From NCBI GenBank assembly GCA_964484485.1, contig CAZAGD010000166.1, positions 1-6,986 on the forward strand: a stretch of 6,986 nt of DNA. The letters are read 5' to 3'. The translations under genes and the position numbers were made by a program. The notes beneath the pieces are model-generated. The model had not been told where the DNA came from, did not search any database, and worked only from the letters and a program-made list of their open reading frames with translations. Source of the stretch: CAZAGD01 sp964484485. GTDB taxonomy: Bacteria > Desulfobacterota > SM23-61. Below, in pieces: positions 1 to 6,603 of the stretch (position 1 is the stretch's first letter; every line of letters starts with the position of its first letter).

Positions 1-1
1 T

Positions 2-1051
2 GGTTCAACAGGAGTTAATCTGGACTGGTGGGACGACACTACGAAAGCCCGAGGCTACCAACTTTATGTCCCCTTAAAACTGCAGGCTCAATATCAGCCT
101 TTTTATTTCCAGATTTTAGCTGGCTACGCTTATACTTTCTATGATCCTGCTGCGGGCGAAAGTCGTTCTCTAAGTGCTCCCTTAGATACAAAATTAAATC
201 TCTCTTATGAAGTTTTGGAAAAACTTCCAGTTGATATGCTCATAGGTTTGGACGTTAATTTACCCACTGGTAAAACTGCTTTGGCGATTAAAGATTTGGT
301 GTTGATGATGGATGAAGAATTAATCTCTATTAACCGCTTTGGTGAAGGATATAATTTTAACCCCACTTTAACCTTAGCTAAGGAGTTAGGCAATTTTGTA
401 GTCGGCCTAAGTGCGGGCTATGCTTGGCGAGGAAAATATGATTACAGTACTGACTCCAGAAACTATGATCCAGGCGATATATTCACGGTGAGTGCGGAAG
501 TCCGTTATGATTTCAGCCGCACTTGTTTTACGCGCCTATTCGGAAATTATGCCTGGTATGACAAAGATAAATTAGAAGGAGCTGATCAATATCAAGAAGG
601 AGACCTTTATCTTCTTGGCTGGGGCATTCATTATCACCCGCAAAAATGGCAGACGGGATTCGTCCTCCGGAGTATCTACCGTAATAAAAGCAAATTTCAA
701 GATAGCCAAGGCGGATTAGTTACGGAAGAAAAAAATAGCCATGGTTTAGAATGGCGTGGTGATCTTTATCTGCATTATCTGATTACGCCTAAAACCACCT
801 TAAAAACAGGCCTGCAGGGATTGCTCATCACCGAAAACGACTACCCCCAAAGCTCTGCGCGCTATATAGGTAAAAAAGAGAAGCTTTCTTTGGGGTTAGG
901 AGCAACAACAACCTTAGGAGCTCATTTCACTGCGGATATCCTGCTCAAAGGATTTATTATGCATGAGGAAGATAGTCAATATCCGGAATACAGAAGTGGG
1001 CGTACCTACCGCGGCTTCTCTTTAGGGGCCTTTATCACCGGCTTGTTTTAA
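2..1051 (+). CDS. Outer-membrane beta-barrel protein, 5'-truncated by the window edge
   Basis: An open frame runs from the first bases of the window to TAA at 1049-1051, giving 349 residues with the N-terminus missing. A TTG at 215 could be read as a start, but the frame is open and protein-like upstream of it (for example residues LYVPLKLQAQYQPFYFQILAG), so the gene begins before the window. The sequence is made of short amphipathic stretches rich in Tyr, Trp, Phe and Gly with alternating polarity, separated by polar Asp/Asn/Lys loops, as in transmembrane beta-strands. The protein ends in ...SLGAFITGLF, with the terminal Phe typical of substrates of the BAM outer-membrane assembly machinery. 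The segment GLDVNLPTGKT followed by a Gly/Asn-rich turn recalls the MetA-pathway/transporter-like OMP group, but I hold that loosely. Substrate and function are unknown. It converges on the CsgG-like lipoprotein gene, sharing stop-codon bases. Confidence 0.72.
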   Translation, partial: GSTGVNLDWWDDTTKARGYQLYVPLKLQAQYQPFYFQILAGYAYTFYDPAAGESRSLSAPLDTKLNLSYEVLEKLPVDMLIGLDVNLPTGKTALAIKDLVLMMDEELISINRFGEGYNFNPTLTLAKELGNFVVGLSAGYAWRGKYDYSTDSRNYDPGDIFTVSAEVRYDFSRTCFTRLFGNYAWYDKDKLEGADQYQEGDLYLLGWGIHYHPQKWQTGFVLRSIYRNKSKFQDSQGGLVTEEKNSHGLEWRGDLYLHYLITPKTTLKTGLQGLLITENDYPQSSARYIGKKEKLSLGLGATTTLGAHFTADILLKGFIMHEEDSQYPEYRSGRTYRGFSLGAFITGLF

Positions 1052-1536
1052 AGCTCCTCGGCCGCTTTTTTAGCTACCTCCAGCCATCCCTGAAAATCTG
1101 CGGCGGCCGCAGTTTTTTGCACCGCTTTCAAAATTTTTCCGCTTTCCACATCTAAGAGACGCAGATCAAGGCGCATCTGTTCACCGATGACCTGATAACC
1201 GCCAAAGACCATCCGCCTAGCCCCTAAAAGCCGCCCCAGTTTAAGACGGGTACTTTCATCCACTAGGGATGTAGTCCCCAGCCGCTGTTCTTCGAGGACT
1301 AAGAGTAATCGTTCTCGTTCGACGATCGTATATTGCCCCTTCTTTTTTAGGGATTCAATGATCTGGGCAGTGAGAAGTTCACCTAAATTGGGCAGACCGA
1401 CTGAACCGGGGCTTAAATTATCCAAATCCCAAACGGCCAGCGTTAATTCTTTCTCTTTTGGGGGAGAAGTAGCACAGGCCAGAGCCAAAAGAATAGTTGC
1501 CCAAATTAATTTTCTAAAAAAACCTCTATAAATCAT
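1048..1536 (-). CDS. Small CsgG-like lipoprotein
   Basis: This 162-residue protein starts with a basic N-terminus and a hydrophobic segment (about 10-20) ending in ALAC. Cys21 is a likely lipidation site, although the -3 residue is Ala rather than the preferred Leu, so the lipobox is slightly atypical. Residues 31-140 resemble the CsgG/FlgO-like fold: a first strand LTLAVWDLDN (31-40), the LGELLTAQI helix, then IVERERLLLVLEEQ, LKLGRLLGARRMVFGGY and a late strand LDLRLLDVESGKIL. CsgG itself forms the curli secretion pore and is about 260 residues long; this protein is much shorter and lacks the pore-forming insertions, so a periplasmic assembly or adaptor role is more likely than a channel. 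The ATG lies only 3 nt after the upstream stop with no clear Shine-Dalgarno sequence, which suggests translational coupling. It is the last gene of the operon, and its domain is related to residues 417-555 of the protein encoded just upstream. Confidence 0.78.
   Translation of the reverse strand: MIYRGFFRKLIWATILLALACATSPPKEKELTLAVWDLDNLSPGSVGLPNLGELLTAQIIESLKKKGQYTIVERERLLLVLEEQRLGTTSLVDESTRLKLGRLLGARRMVFGGYQVIGEQMRLDLRLLDVESGKILKAVQKTAAAADFQGWLEVAKKAAEEL
1098..1118 (+). terminator. Probable intrinsic terminator of the beta-barrel gene, inside the opposing CDS
   Basis: The arms CTGCGG (1098-1103) and CCGCAG (1107-1112) form a perfect 6-bp GC-rich stem with a CGG loop, followed directly by six T (1113-1118). 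It lies 46 nt past the stop codon of the plus-strand gene, as expected for a Rho-independent terminator. The same bases encode the four-alanine run (residues 143-146) of the minus-strand lipoprotein. On the minus strand the stem is followed only by ATTTTC, so termination should be weaker in that direction. The stem is short, and the call rests on the stem/T-tract pattern alone. Confidence 0.55.
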
Positions 1537-1539
1537 TTT

Positions 1540-3486
1540 TTATCTTAAGGCAGCTTCTTCTATTCTTTCTTGAACTTTAGCATCAACTTGGAGGGGCTTT
1601 TCCTTTTTTATAATTTTGCCCACAGCCATATCAGGCTCCACCCGGACAATTTCTATTTGGCCAATAACCTTAGGAGCAGCCTGTAAGACTTTTCCTCTAT
1701 AAGTTAAACTTTCTCCCTCCTCCAAGACATCAAACTTAGTTCCCGACACCACTCCCTGTTTCGCCCCGATGTTAATGATTACTTCTTCTCCAGATACCTT
1801 GGCTAAATAACCACGAAGGGGGTATTTCAAAATAACTGTTTTCAATATTTCGCGGTTTAATTGGAAGAGATCCTTCTCCAAAGTAGTTTGGGAAGCTAAT
1901 TGCCTGGTCAATACTTGAGGGATCGCCGATGTTTCCGTATCTATCAATCTTAGATTTAGTAAAGTTCCTTGGGGAAGATAGTATAGGGAACCGGTACCGA
2001 TGAGTTTAGCCGCTAAGACTCGGCCAAGTTTTAAGGAAGTCTCTGGATTAGCTAATTCCGAAGACCCTAAATTTAGTTCTTCTAAAAGTCTCTCGATGAG
2101 CACCCTTTCCACCACCCGCACTCTACCGGAATTGTTGAGATGTTCGGTCAGCTGGCTCAGCAGCACGGAAGAAAAACCATCTCTCTCCGCCAGCCCCCCC
2201 TTCTCTTGAAAATCAACAAAGGAAAGAATCATGGGCGGAGAAGTCCACGTATCTTCTACCTTTGGCTTAGCCTCTACCTGACTGCGGTACCGGGCGGCTA
2301 AATCTTTTACCAATTGGTCCAGACGTTTCTTTCTCTCCGTATCTTTCTGAATTTCGAGCATCTCCTGGGCCTTTTTGGCTAAGACCACGGCGAAAGTATC
2401 CTTTTTATCCAGGGCCAAAGTCTGCCGATAAGCCTCTAAGGCTTTATCCCATTTCCCTTCTTTTTCATAAGTGATGCCTTTGTTGGTGGTCCCTTCGATG
2501 TAATAAGGGTCAATGGTTACTGCTCGATCATAAAATTCCCGCGCTTTTTCATATTGTCCTATGCTGGCATAATATCTGCCCATCTGGTTATAACGCAGGC
2601 CTTCTTGGTATGGCTCAGCTTTCTCTTTGCGCAGAGCCAGTTGGTATTCTGCTTCTGCTTCTTTCTTTTTATCTTGGGCATAAAGGAGATCGCCTTTGAT
2701 TACGTGCACAAAAGACCTCTGCGGATCTTGTGTTTCCACTTCTTGAGCCAGTTTTAAAGCCTGATCAACTTGGCCTTTCTTGGCATAGACGACTGCTAAC
2801 CCTTCTTTCCCCAAGACCTCGCCTTCTTTTCCTTTTTGAGTTAGTTCTTTAAAATCTTCTTCGGCTTCTTTTAATTTTGCTTCTTTTAAAGCCGCATAAG
2901 CTTTCACCGTCTTGGCTTTAACGTTTTGGGGATTTTTCTTAACTACTTCTTGGGAGATTGCTCTGGCCATCATGGTCTGTTTCTGCTGGAGTTTTCTTTC
3001 GGCTAGGCGCACCAACATAATTTCGGTAGTCTTCCCCCCACCCTGGAAATAGTCTAAGACTTTTAGCCCCGGGCCAACGACACAAACCGTAGGTAATATT
3101 ACTTGAGCTTGGTAAAGCTGGCTCACTTTTCCTTTGTCTAAGAGGACGGGAAAGACCAAATTAGCTTTGTTGGCGAACTGGATAGCTTTTTCAGGAGGAG
3201 AAGCCGTAACCGCCCAGACTACTAATTGAGCCTCCTTATATTTTTGCGCCAATTGATTTAAACTCAACAAACCTTCTTGGCTGGGCCGGGAGTCTGGGTC
3301 AAAAAAATAAAGGATGATCATGGGACTCATCTTCATTTGAGCGAGATCATGACTTTTACCTTTCAAGTCCAATAACGAGAAGATGGGGGCTTGCTGGCCA
3401 GGAGCAATCTGCGCATAGCCTACATCAAGAATTAGCCAACCTAAAATAAACATAGAGATAAATAAATAGGCAAATTTCTTTTTCAT
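1540..3486 (-). CDS. Exported fusion: cysteine-less redoxin-like domain, TPR array, CsgG-like domain, FlgT_C-like tail
   Basis: A 648-residue protein with a Sec signal peptide (about 1-25, cleavage after GYA). Residues 28-150 have the AhpC/TlpA redoxin layout: APIFSLLDLKGK, then the strand MIILYFFDP and a cis-Pro-like LPTVCVVG near 131-138. Where a redoxin would carry its active-site Cys the sequence reads DSRPSQ (65-70), so the catalytic cysteines are absent; the only Cys in the domain is Cys135. Residues about 165-375 are helical TPR-like repeats, clearest at 260-365 (GRYYASIGQYEKAREFYDRA, then GKWDKALEAYRQTLALD). Residues 417-555 form a CsgG/FlgO-like domain (ILSFVDF, VVERVLIERLLEELNLG, LKLGRVLAAKLIGTGSLY). 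Residues 556-628 (VIINIGAKQGVVSGTKFDVLEEG ordering, then IGQIEIVRVEPDMAVGKI) resemble the small beta-barrel of the FlgT C-terminus. Likely a periplasmic scaffold. The strong RBS supports the start. Domain names come from recalled motifs; the overall role is unknown. Confidence 0.8.
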   Translation of the reverse strand: MKKKFAYLFISMFILGWLILDVGYAQIAPGQQAPIFSLLDLKGKSHDLAQMKMSPMIILYFFDPDSRPSQEGLLSLNQLAQKYKEAQLVVWAVTASPPEKAIQFANKANLVFPVLLDKGKVSQLYQAQVILPTVCVVGPGLKVLDYFQGGGKTTEIMLVRLAERKLQQKQTMMARAISQEVVKKNPQNVKAKTVKAYAALKEAKLKEAEEDFKELTQKGKEGEVLGKEGLAVVYAKKGQVDQALKLAQEVETQDPQRSFVHVIKGDLLYAQDKKKEAEAEYQLALRKEKAEPYQEGLRYNQMGRYYASIGQYEKAREFYDRAVTIDPYYIEGTTNKGITYEKEGKWDKALEAYRQTLALDKKDTFAVVLAKKAQEMLEIQKDTERKKRLDQLVKDLAARYRSQVEAKPKVEDTWTSPPMILSFVDFQEKGGLAERDGFSSVLLSQLTEHLNNSGRVRVVERVLIERLLEELNLGSSELANPETSLKLGRVLAAKLIGTGSLYYLPQGTLLNLRLIDTETSAIPQVLTRQLASQTTLEKDLFQLNREILKTVILKYPLRGYLAKVSGEEVIINIGAKQGVVSGTKFDVLEEGESLTYRGKVLQAAPKVIGQIEIVRVEPDMAVGKIIKKEKPLQVDAKVQERIEEAALR

Positions 3487-3490
3487 TGGC

Positions 3491-3499
3491 TCCTCCTTT
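3491..3499 (-). promoter_or_regulatory. Strong Shine-Dalgarno for the redoxin/TPR/CsgG gene
   Basis: The minus strand reads AAGGAGGAGCCA immediately before ATG (start codon at 3486-3484), with AGGAGG 5 nt before the start. It lies in the 18-nt gap after the kinase stop codon. It is the best ribosome binding site in the operon and fixes this start. The other operon genes have weaker or no recognisable sites, so this protein may be the most highly translated member. Confidence 0.8.
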
Positions 3500-3504
3500 A
3501 AGCC

Positions 3505-4731
3505 TCATTTTTTTTCAGTTAAAGGAATCAAATTCACCATTAACGGGGCCTCTTCTTCCTCTTTTAACTTAACCTGTGCTTCCCAGTCATAATGGTTAGG
3601 AAGGACTAAGCGCACTTCGTGGGTTCCGGCCGGGATTTCCAACCTGGCCGGGGTTTTTCCTTTAAAAACTCCATCTATAAAAATCTGCGCCTCCATGGGG
3701 TTACTATAAACCCTGAGAAATCCTGTTTTAATTTTTTCTACGGCAGCTTCTTTGGGGGTAGCAGTCTCTTTTACCGCTTCTTTAACGGCTACCGGCTCTT
3801 TAACCACCGCTGGCTTGAATAAATAATAAGATAATCCCCCTCCCAAAATAATAATAGCTATGATTCCATACCATAAAAAATGGCGCGGTCCTTTAAATTC
3901 TTCTGCTAATTCTGGCCGTTTTTGAACTCCCTGCGCTCCTCTTAAAGCTTCCGCTAACTCTTTCCCCGTTAGATAACGGGAAGCCGGATTTTTCTCCAGA
4001 CACCTCATAATCACTTGAGACAAACTCTTCGGAATAGCCGGGTTAAGTTCAGCCGGTGAGGCAGGATGATCCTGCGTAATAGACTGGAATATAGATGCTA
4101 AATTAGGCCCCCCAAAAGGCCTTCTCCCCGTGCTTAATTCATAAAGAATTATGCCCAAAGAAAAGAGATCCGATCGTCCATCAGCTGGCTGGCCCATAAC
4201 TTGTTCTGGAGACATGTATGCTGGTGTTCCCAAGATTTCCCCAGCTTGAGTTTGGATGGAGGCTTCTGGATCTTCAATATGGGCAATACCAAAATCAGTA
4301 ATTTTGATCTGACCATCAGGCTGGACTAAGATATTGCTTGGTTTAATGTCGCGGTGCACGATCCCTTTTTGGTGGGCGTAATCAAGGGTCTCGGCCACTT
4401 GGATTCCTAAATTAGTAATCTCCTCTGGGCTGAATTTCTTCTTTTCCAGGAGCGCATTTAAAGGCTCTCCCTGGAGCAACTCCATGGCAATGTAAATGGT
4501 GCCATGGTCTTGGCCCACATCATAAACCGTCACAATTCGGGGATGAGAAAGGCGGCCTATGGCTCGGGCTTCTTTCAGAAACCTTTGCACAAAAGCTGTA
4601 CTAGTCAAGCGGTCCTCACGCAAAACTTTTAAGGCAATCAGACGATCGATTTCCGGATCGTGCGCTTGATAAACCAGCCCCATGGCTCCTCGACCCAATT
4701 CTTTTATAATTTCGTAGCGGCCATATTTCAT
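3505..4731 (-). CDS. Membrane Hanks-type Ser/Thr protein kinase with periplasmic PEGA domain
   Basis: This 408-residue PknB-like kinase should phosphorylate Ser/Thr in cytoplasmic proteins using ATP. The catalytic domain (about 5-264) is intact: Gly-loop GRGAMGLVY (13-21), Lys35 in IALKVL, Glu54 of helix C, HRDIKPSN (126-133, catalytic Asp128), DFG (146-148) and SPE in place of APE (174-176). Thr161 and Thr169 in the activation segment are candidate autophosphorylation sites. A single membrane helix lies at about 285-305. A Lys/Glu/Ala/Val linker (306-335) follows, then a PEGA domain (about 336-402; SNPMEAQIFIDGVFKGKTP, then AGTHEVRLVLP). The kinase is therefore cytoplasmic and PEGA extracytoplasmic. 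PEGA is a small beta-sandwich often fused to kinases and surface proteins, and may bind cell-wall or protein ligands here. The gene sits 23 nt after the protease stop; GAAGG lies about 11 nt before ATG. The phosphatase gene in the same operon is its expected antagonist. Target proteins are unknown. Confidence 0.95.
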   Translation of the reverse strand: MKYGRYEIIKELGRGAMGLVYQAHDPEIDRLIALKVLREDRLTSTAFVQRFLKEARAIGRLSHPRIVTVYDVGQDHGTIYIAMELLQGEPLNALLEKKKFSPEEITNLGIQVAETLDYAHQKGIVHRDIKPSNILVQPDGQIKITDFGIAHIEDPEASIQTQAGEILGTPAYMSPEQVMGQPADGRSDLFSLGIILYELSTGRRPFGGPNLASIFQSITQDHPASPAELNPAIPKSLSQVIMRCLEKNPASRYLTGKELAEALRGAQGVQKRPELAEEFKGPRHFLWYGIIAIIILGGGLSYYLFKPAVVKEPVAVKEAVKETATPKEAAVEKIKTGFLRVYSNPMEAQIFIDGVFKGKTPARLEIPAGTHEVRLVLPNHYDWEAQVKLKEEEEAPLMVNLIPLTEKK

Positions 4732-4754
4732 ATTAATTTTTGCCTTCGCCTTCC

Positions 4755-5726
4755 TTATTTAAAAGAAGATTCTTTGAGGAATTCATATAACGTAGTCAAA
4801 GGAATTAAAAAGCCCACATGATCTGTTCCCTTTAGTCTCCCTTTGACGATACCGATTAAATTCCCATAGCGATCGAAAACGGGACTACCGCTGGAGCCGG
4901 GCAATGTTTCCATATCCACCCGCCATAAGGGGAGTTTGTTCTTTTGCTGGAGAACTTCCTCCACTACTCCCGCAATAAACTCTCCGGCATCCCTGTTAGC
5001 GCAGCTAAGCATATATACCTTTTCTCCCAGCAGAAGAGTCTTTCTACCTTCTTGCCAGAGGATATAATTCTTAAATTGGCCGTTAACTTTAATGAGGGAT
5101 AAGTCCCGTTGAGCATCCTTCCGGATCAACGACCCGGGAAGTTCATTTTTATTCTTCAAAATTATTTTTAGTCCTTTTATTTTCTCCAGGTCATGAGCCG
5201 TGGAAATGATCGTGCCTTTCTCGTTTATCAAAAAACCAGAAAATTGCAGAGGAACCTCCCCTGTATGACCTTCAATACAAACCACGGCGGCACTTAAAAT
5301 AGAAAAGATACTTTGGGGATAAGTTATCTGTTTTCGAGAATCTATATAGGCACCTCGCCCATAATTTTCTAAGAAGAGCCAGAATTCCTGAAGGTCTTTT
5401 TGATCAACTGGGTGGGCCTTTTCCAATTGGACTTTTATTAGCGAAGCTAAGGGAGAATAAGATTGGCAAAGAACTTCCCATTTTTCTTTATTCTTCATAG
5501 CTTTTATTTGAATCAGACTACTTTCAGCAGGAGAGCTGGAAACTTGAAAGCCTCGATTTTTTAACCAATCGGAAATTGCTTTTTCCGCTTCTACCAGAGG
5601 AAAAGGAAATAATTTAGACTCTTCTGCTCCGCTTAGAGAAGGGCAAAGTAATAAAAGCATTAGGCCACCGCTTTTTATTATTAAAGCCACCCAGTATTTT
5701 AGATTTGGGATTTTAAAAATTCTCAT
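4755..5726 (-). CDS. Exported trypsin/HtrA-fold serine protease lacking a PDZ domain
   Basis: A 323-residue protein with a hydrophobic N-terminus (about 11-30) and a likely signal peptidase I site after SGA (32-34), so it probably acts in the periplasm. Residues 35-135 form an N-terminal domain I do not recognise, with alternating strands and helices. Residues about 140-318 have the trypsin-like fold with the full triad: His178 in ISTAH, Asp208 in QRDLSLIKV and Ser279 in PGSSGSPVF. The spacing (30 and 71 residues) is close to that of DegP/HtrA. The sequence after the Ser, VFDRYGNLIGIVKG, and the final helix TTLYEFLKES also match the HtrA core. There is no PDZ domain, since the chain ends straight after the protease domain. 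HtrA proteases normally use PDZ for trimer regulation and substrate recognition, so this may be a specialised processing enzyme. The ATG has no good Shine-Dalgarno at normal spacing. Placed between phosphatase and kinase genes, it could process an operon partner; that is speculation. Confidence 0.85.
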   Translation of the reverse strand: MRIFKIPNLKYWVALIIKSGGLMLLLLCPSLSGAEESKLFPFPLVEAEKAISDWLKNRGFQVSSSPAESSLIQIKAMKNKEKWEVLCQSYSPLASLIKVQLEKAHPVDQKDLQEFWLFLENYGRGAYIDSRKQITYPQSIFSILSAAVVCIEGHTGEVPLQFSGFLINEKGTIISTAHDLEKIKGLKIILKNKNELPGSLIRKDAQRDLSLIKVNGQFKNYILWQEGRKTLLLGEKVYMLSCANRDAGEFIAGVVEEVLQQKNKLPLWRVDMETLPGSSGSPVFDRYGNLIGIVKGRLKGTDHVGFLIPLTTLYEFLKESSFK

Positions 5727-5744
5727 TAAATTTAATTACCCCCG

Positions 5745-5776
5745 CCTGGCCTCTCTCCGCTGGAAAGAGAGACAGG
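5745..5776. repeat. Imperfect palindrome / stem-loop between phosphatase and protease genes
   Basis: In the 62-nt gap between the PP2C stop and the protease start lies a 32-nt dyad. Outer arms CCTG (5745-5748) and CAGG (5773-5776) and inner arms CTCTCT (5751-5756) and AGAGAG (5766-5771) pair perfectly; CC (5757-5758) and GG (5762-5763) can close a GCT loop next to two bulged A. The minus-strand RNA would fold in the same way. No T-tract follows on that strand (CGGGGGTAATTAA comes next), so it is not a standard terminator. It may stabilise or process the operon mRNA, or be a copy of a dispersed REP-like element, whose pyrimidine-rich CCTCTC / GAGAGG composition it resembles. Confidence 0.6.
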
Positions 5777-5788
5777 TAAGAGAAAACT

Positions 5789-6529
5789 TTATTCAGCAGA
5801 TTCTACTTGGCATAAAATTACCGTAATATTATCATGCCCGCCGGCTGCTTTCGCCAAAGAAATTAATTTTTCTCCTTTTTGTGCGAGATCAATCAAAGAA
5901 TGGCCTAAAGTATCCTGAATTAGCTTATCTTCCACGAGATCACTTAGCCCGTCGGAACAGATAATAAACATATCGTCCGGAAAAACTTTTCCTTTAATTA
6001 AATCAACAGCTAAGTCATCTTCCACGCCTACGGCGCGAATGATCACATGGCGCAAATTATGCTTCTTAGCTTCTTCCGGCTTTAAAAGGCCTTGGTCAAC
6101 CTGTTCCTGGACCAGGGAGTGGTCTTTGGTTAGCTGCTTTAACTTGCCCTGCCTTAATAAATAGGTGCGACTATCTCCCACATGTCCCAAAAGAAAATTT
6201 TGGCCATAAAAAGTAAGCAACTCGGCTGTGCAGCCCATTCCTTTATGCGCCGGTTGTTCTTGTACATGTTTGAGAATTTTAGCGTTGGCTTCCAGGAAAG
6301 TCTTTTGAATTAATTTGATAATTTCTTCTTCGGAGCTACCTCGATTAGCAGCAAAAATGGCTAAGGCAGTTTCGACAAAGATCTGGCTAGCAATCTCGCC
6401 GGCTGCTGCTCCGCCCATGCCATCTGCTAAGGCCCATAAGGCCAATTCGGGTTTAATTATGAAAGCGTCTTCATTATTTGGGCGCTTCAAACCTACATCT
6501 GACCGGCCGTAAGACTTAAGGCGTAGCAT
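5789..6529 (-). CDS. PP2C-family (PPM) Ser/Thr protein phosphatase, Stp/PrpC type
   Basis: A 246-residue soluble phosphatase with the length and motif order of bacterial Stp1/PrpC/PstP catalytic domains. Visible motifs are SDVGLKRPNNED (10-21), DGMGG (36-40), GMGCT (97-101), GHVGDSRTYLLR (115-126), TKDHSLVQEQ (134-143), the SDGL motif (192-195) and GGHDNITVIL (230-239). The metal-binding acidic residues Asp21, Asp36, Asp193 and Asp233 are all present, so the enzyme should be an active Mn/Mg-dependent phosphatase removing phosphate from Ser/Thr. There is no membrane segment. It is the first gene of the operon that also carries the kinase, so it is the natural antagonist of that kinase. The ATG gives the full conserved N-terminus, and no in-frame start between it and the NED motif would keep the domain complete. 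No Shine-Dalgarno precedes it; the -10 box lies 5 nt upstream, implying a leaderless mRNA. Confidence 0.95.
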   Translation of the reverse strand: MLRLKSYGRSDVGLKRPNNEDAFIIKPELALWALADGMGGAAAGEIASQIFVETALAIFAANRGSSEEEIIKLIQKTFLEANAKILKHVQEQPAHKGMGCTAELLTFYGQNFLLGHVGDSRTYLLRQGKLKQLTKDHSLVQEQVDQGLLKPEEAKKHNLRHVIIRAVGVEDDLAVDLIKGKVFPDDMFIICSDGLSDLVEDKLIQDTLGHSLIDLAQKGEKLISLAKAAGGHDNITVILCQVESAE

Positions 6530-6534
6530 AAGTT

Positions 6535-6563
6535 ATTATAAAAAAAATTGGAGAAAATGAAAA
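6535..6563 (-). promoter_or_regulatory. Promoter of the phosphatase-kinase operon, predicted leaderless
   Basis: The minus strand carries a perfect TATAAT (6540-6535) with a 17-bp spacer to TTTTCA (6563-6558), which matches the TTGACA consensus at four of six positions. Only AACTT separates TATAAT from the ATG of the phosphatase gene. Transcription normally starts 6-8 nt past the -10 box, which puts +1 at or within a base or two of the A of the ATG. No Shine-Dalgarno lies upstream, consistent with leaderless initiation. The AT-rich setting makes chance TATAAT matches more likely. Confidence 0.6.
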
Positions 6564-6575
6564 CTTTAATTTTTC

Positions 6576-6603
6576 TTGACCAAAAAATTAGGGGGCGTAT
6601 AAT
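6576..6603 (+). promoter_or_regulatory. Promoter of the FHA gene, predicted leaderless
   Basis: TTGACC (6576-6581, five of six to consensus) and a perfect TATAAT (6598-6603) are separated by 16 bp, a strong sigma70-type promoter. The ATG begins 8 nt after the -10 box, so +1 would fall at about 6609-6612 and the leader would be zero to three nucleotides. No ribosome binding site can fit. The -35 box stands 12 bp from the -35 box of the divergent operon promoter, so RNA polymerases at the two promoters may interfere or share a regulator. Confidence 0.72.

Noticed and set aside
205..393. Minus-strand open frame inside the beta-barrel gene
   Set aside because: It is antisense to a protein-like frame, short, Ser/Lys-rich, and lacks an RBS.
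215..1051. Start of the beta-barrel gene at the TTG at 215
   Set aside because: The frame is open and protein-like from position 2, with beta-strand-like sequence upstream of 215, so the gene starts outside the window.
1050..1071. Hairpin AAAGC/GCTTT with T-tract just after the beta-barrel stop as terminator
   Set aside because: The stem is 5 bp with a 9-nt loop, AT-rich, and uses up the T-tract; the stem at 1098-1112 is much better.
2000..2757. Plus-strand open frames at 2000-2209 and 2554-2757, and others opposite the kinase and phosphatase genes
   Set aside because: They are antisense to strongly supported genes, have no ribosome binding sites, and give low-complexity peptides with no recognisable features.
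2998..3410. Active peroxiredoxin or thiol-disulfide reductase
   Set aside because: The active-site cysteines are replaced (DSRPSQ), leaving only Cys135 at a non-catalytic position.
1048..3486. Curli secretion channel (CsgG) locus
   Set aside because: Both CsgG-like domains are short and without the pore-forming insertions, and no CsgA/B/E/F-like genes are seen.
5643..5726. Lipoprotein signal in the serine protease at Cys28
   Set aside because: The residue before Cys28 is Leu rather than Gly, Ala or Ser, while a good signal peptidase I site follows SGA at 32-34.
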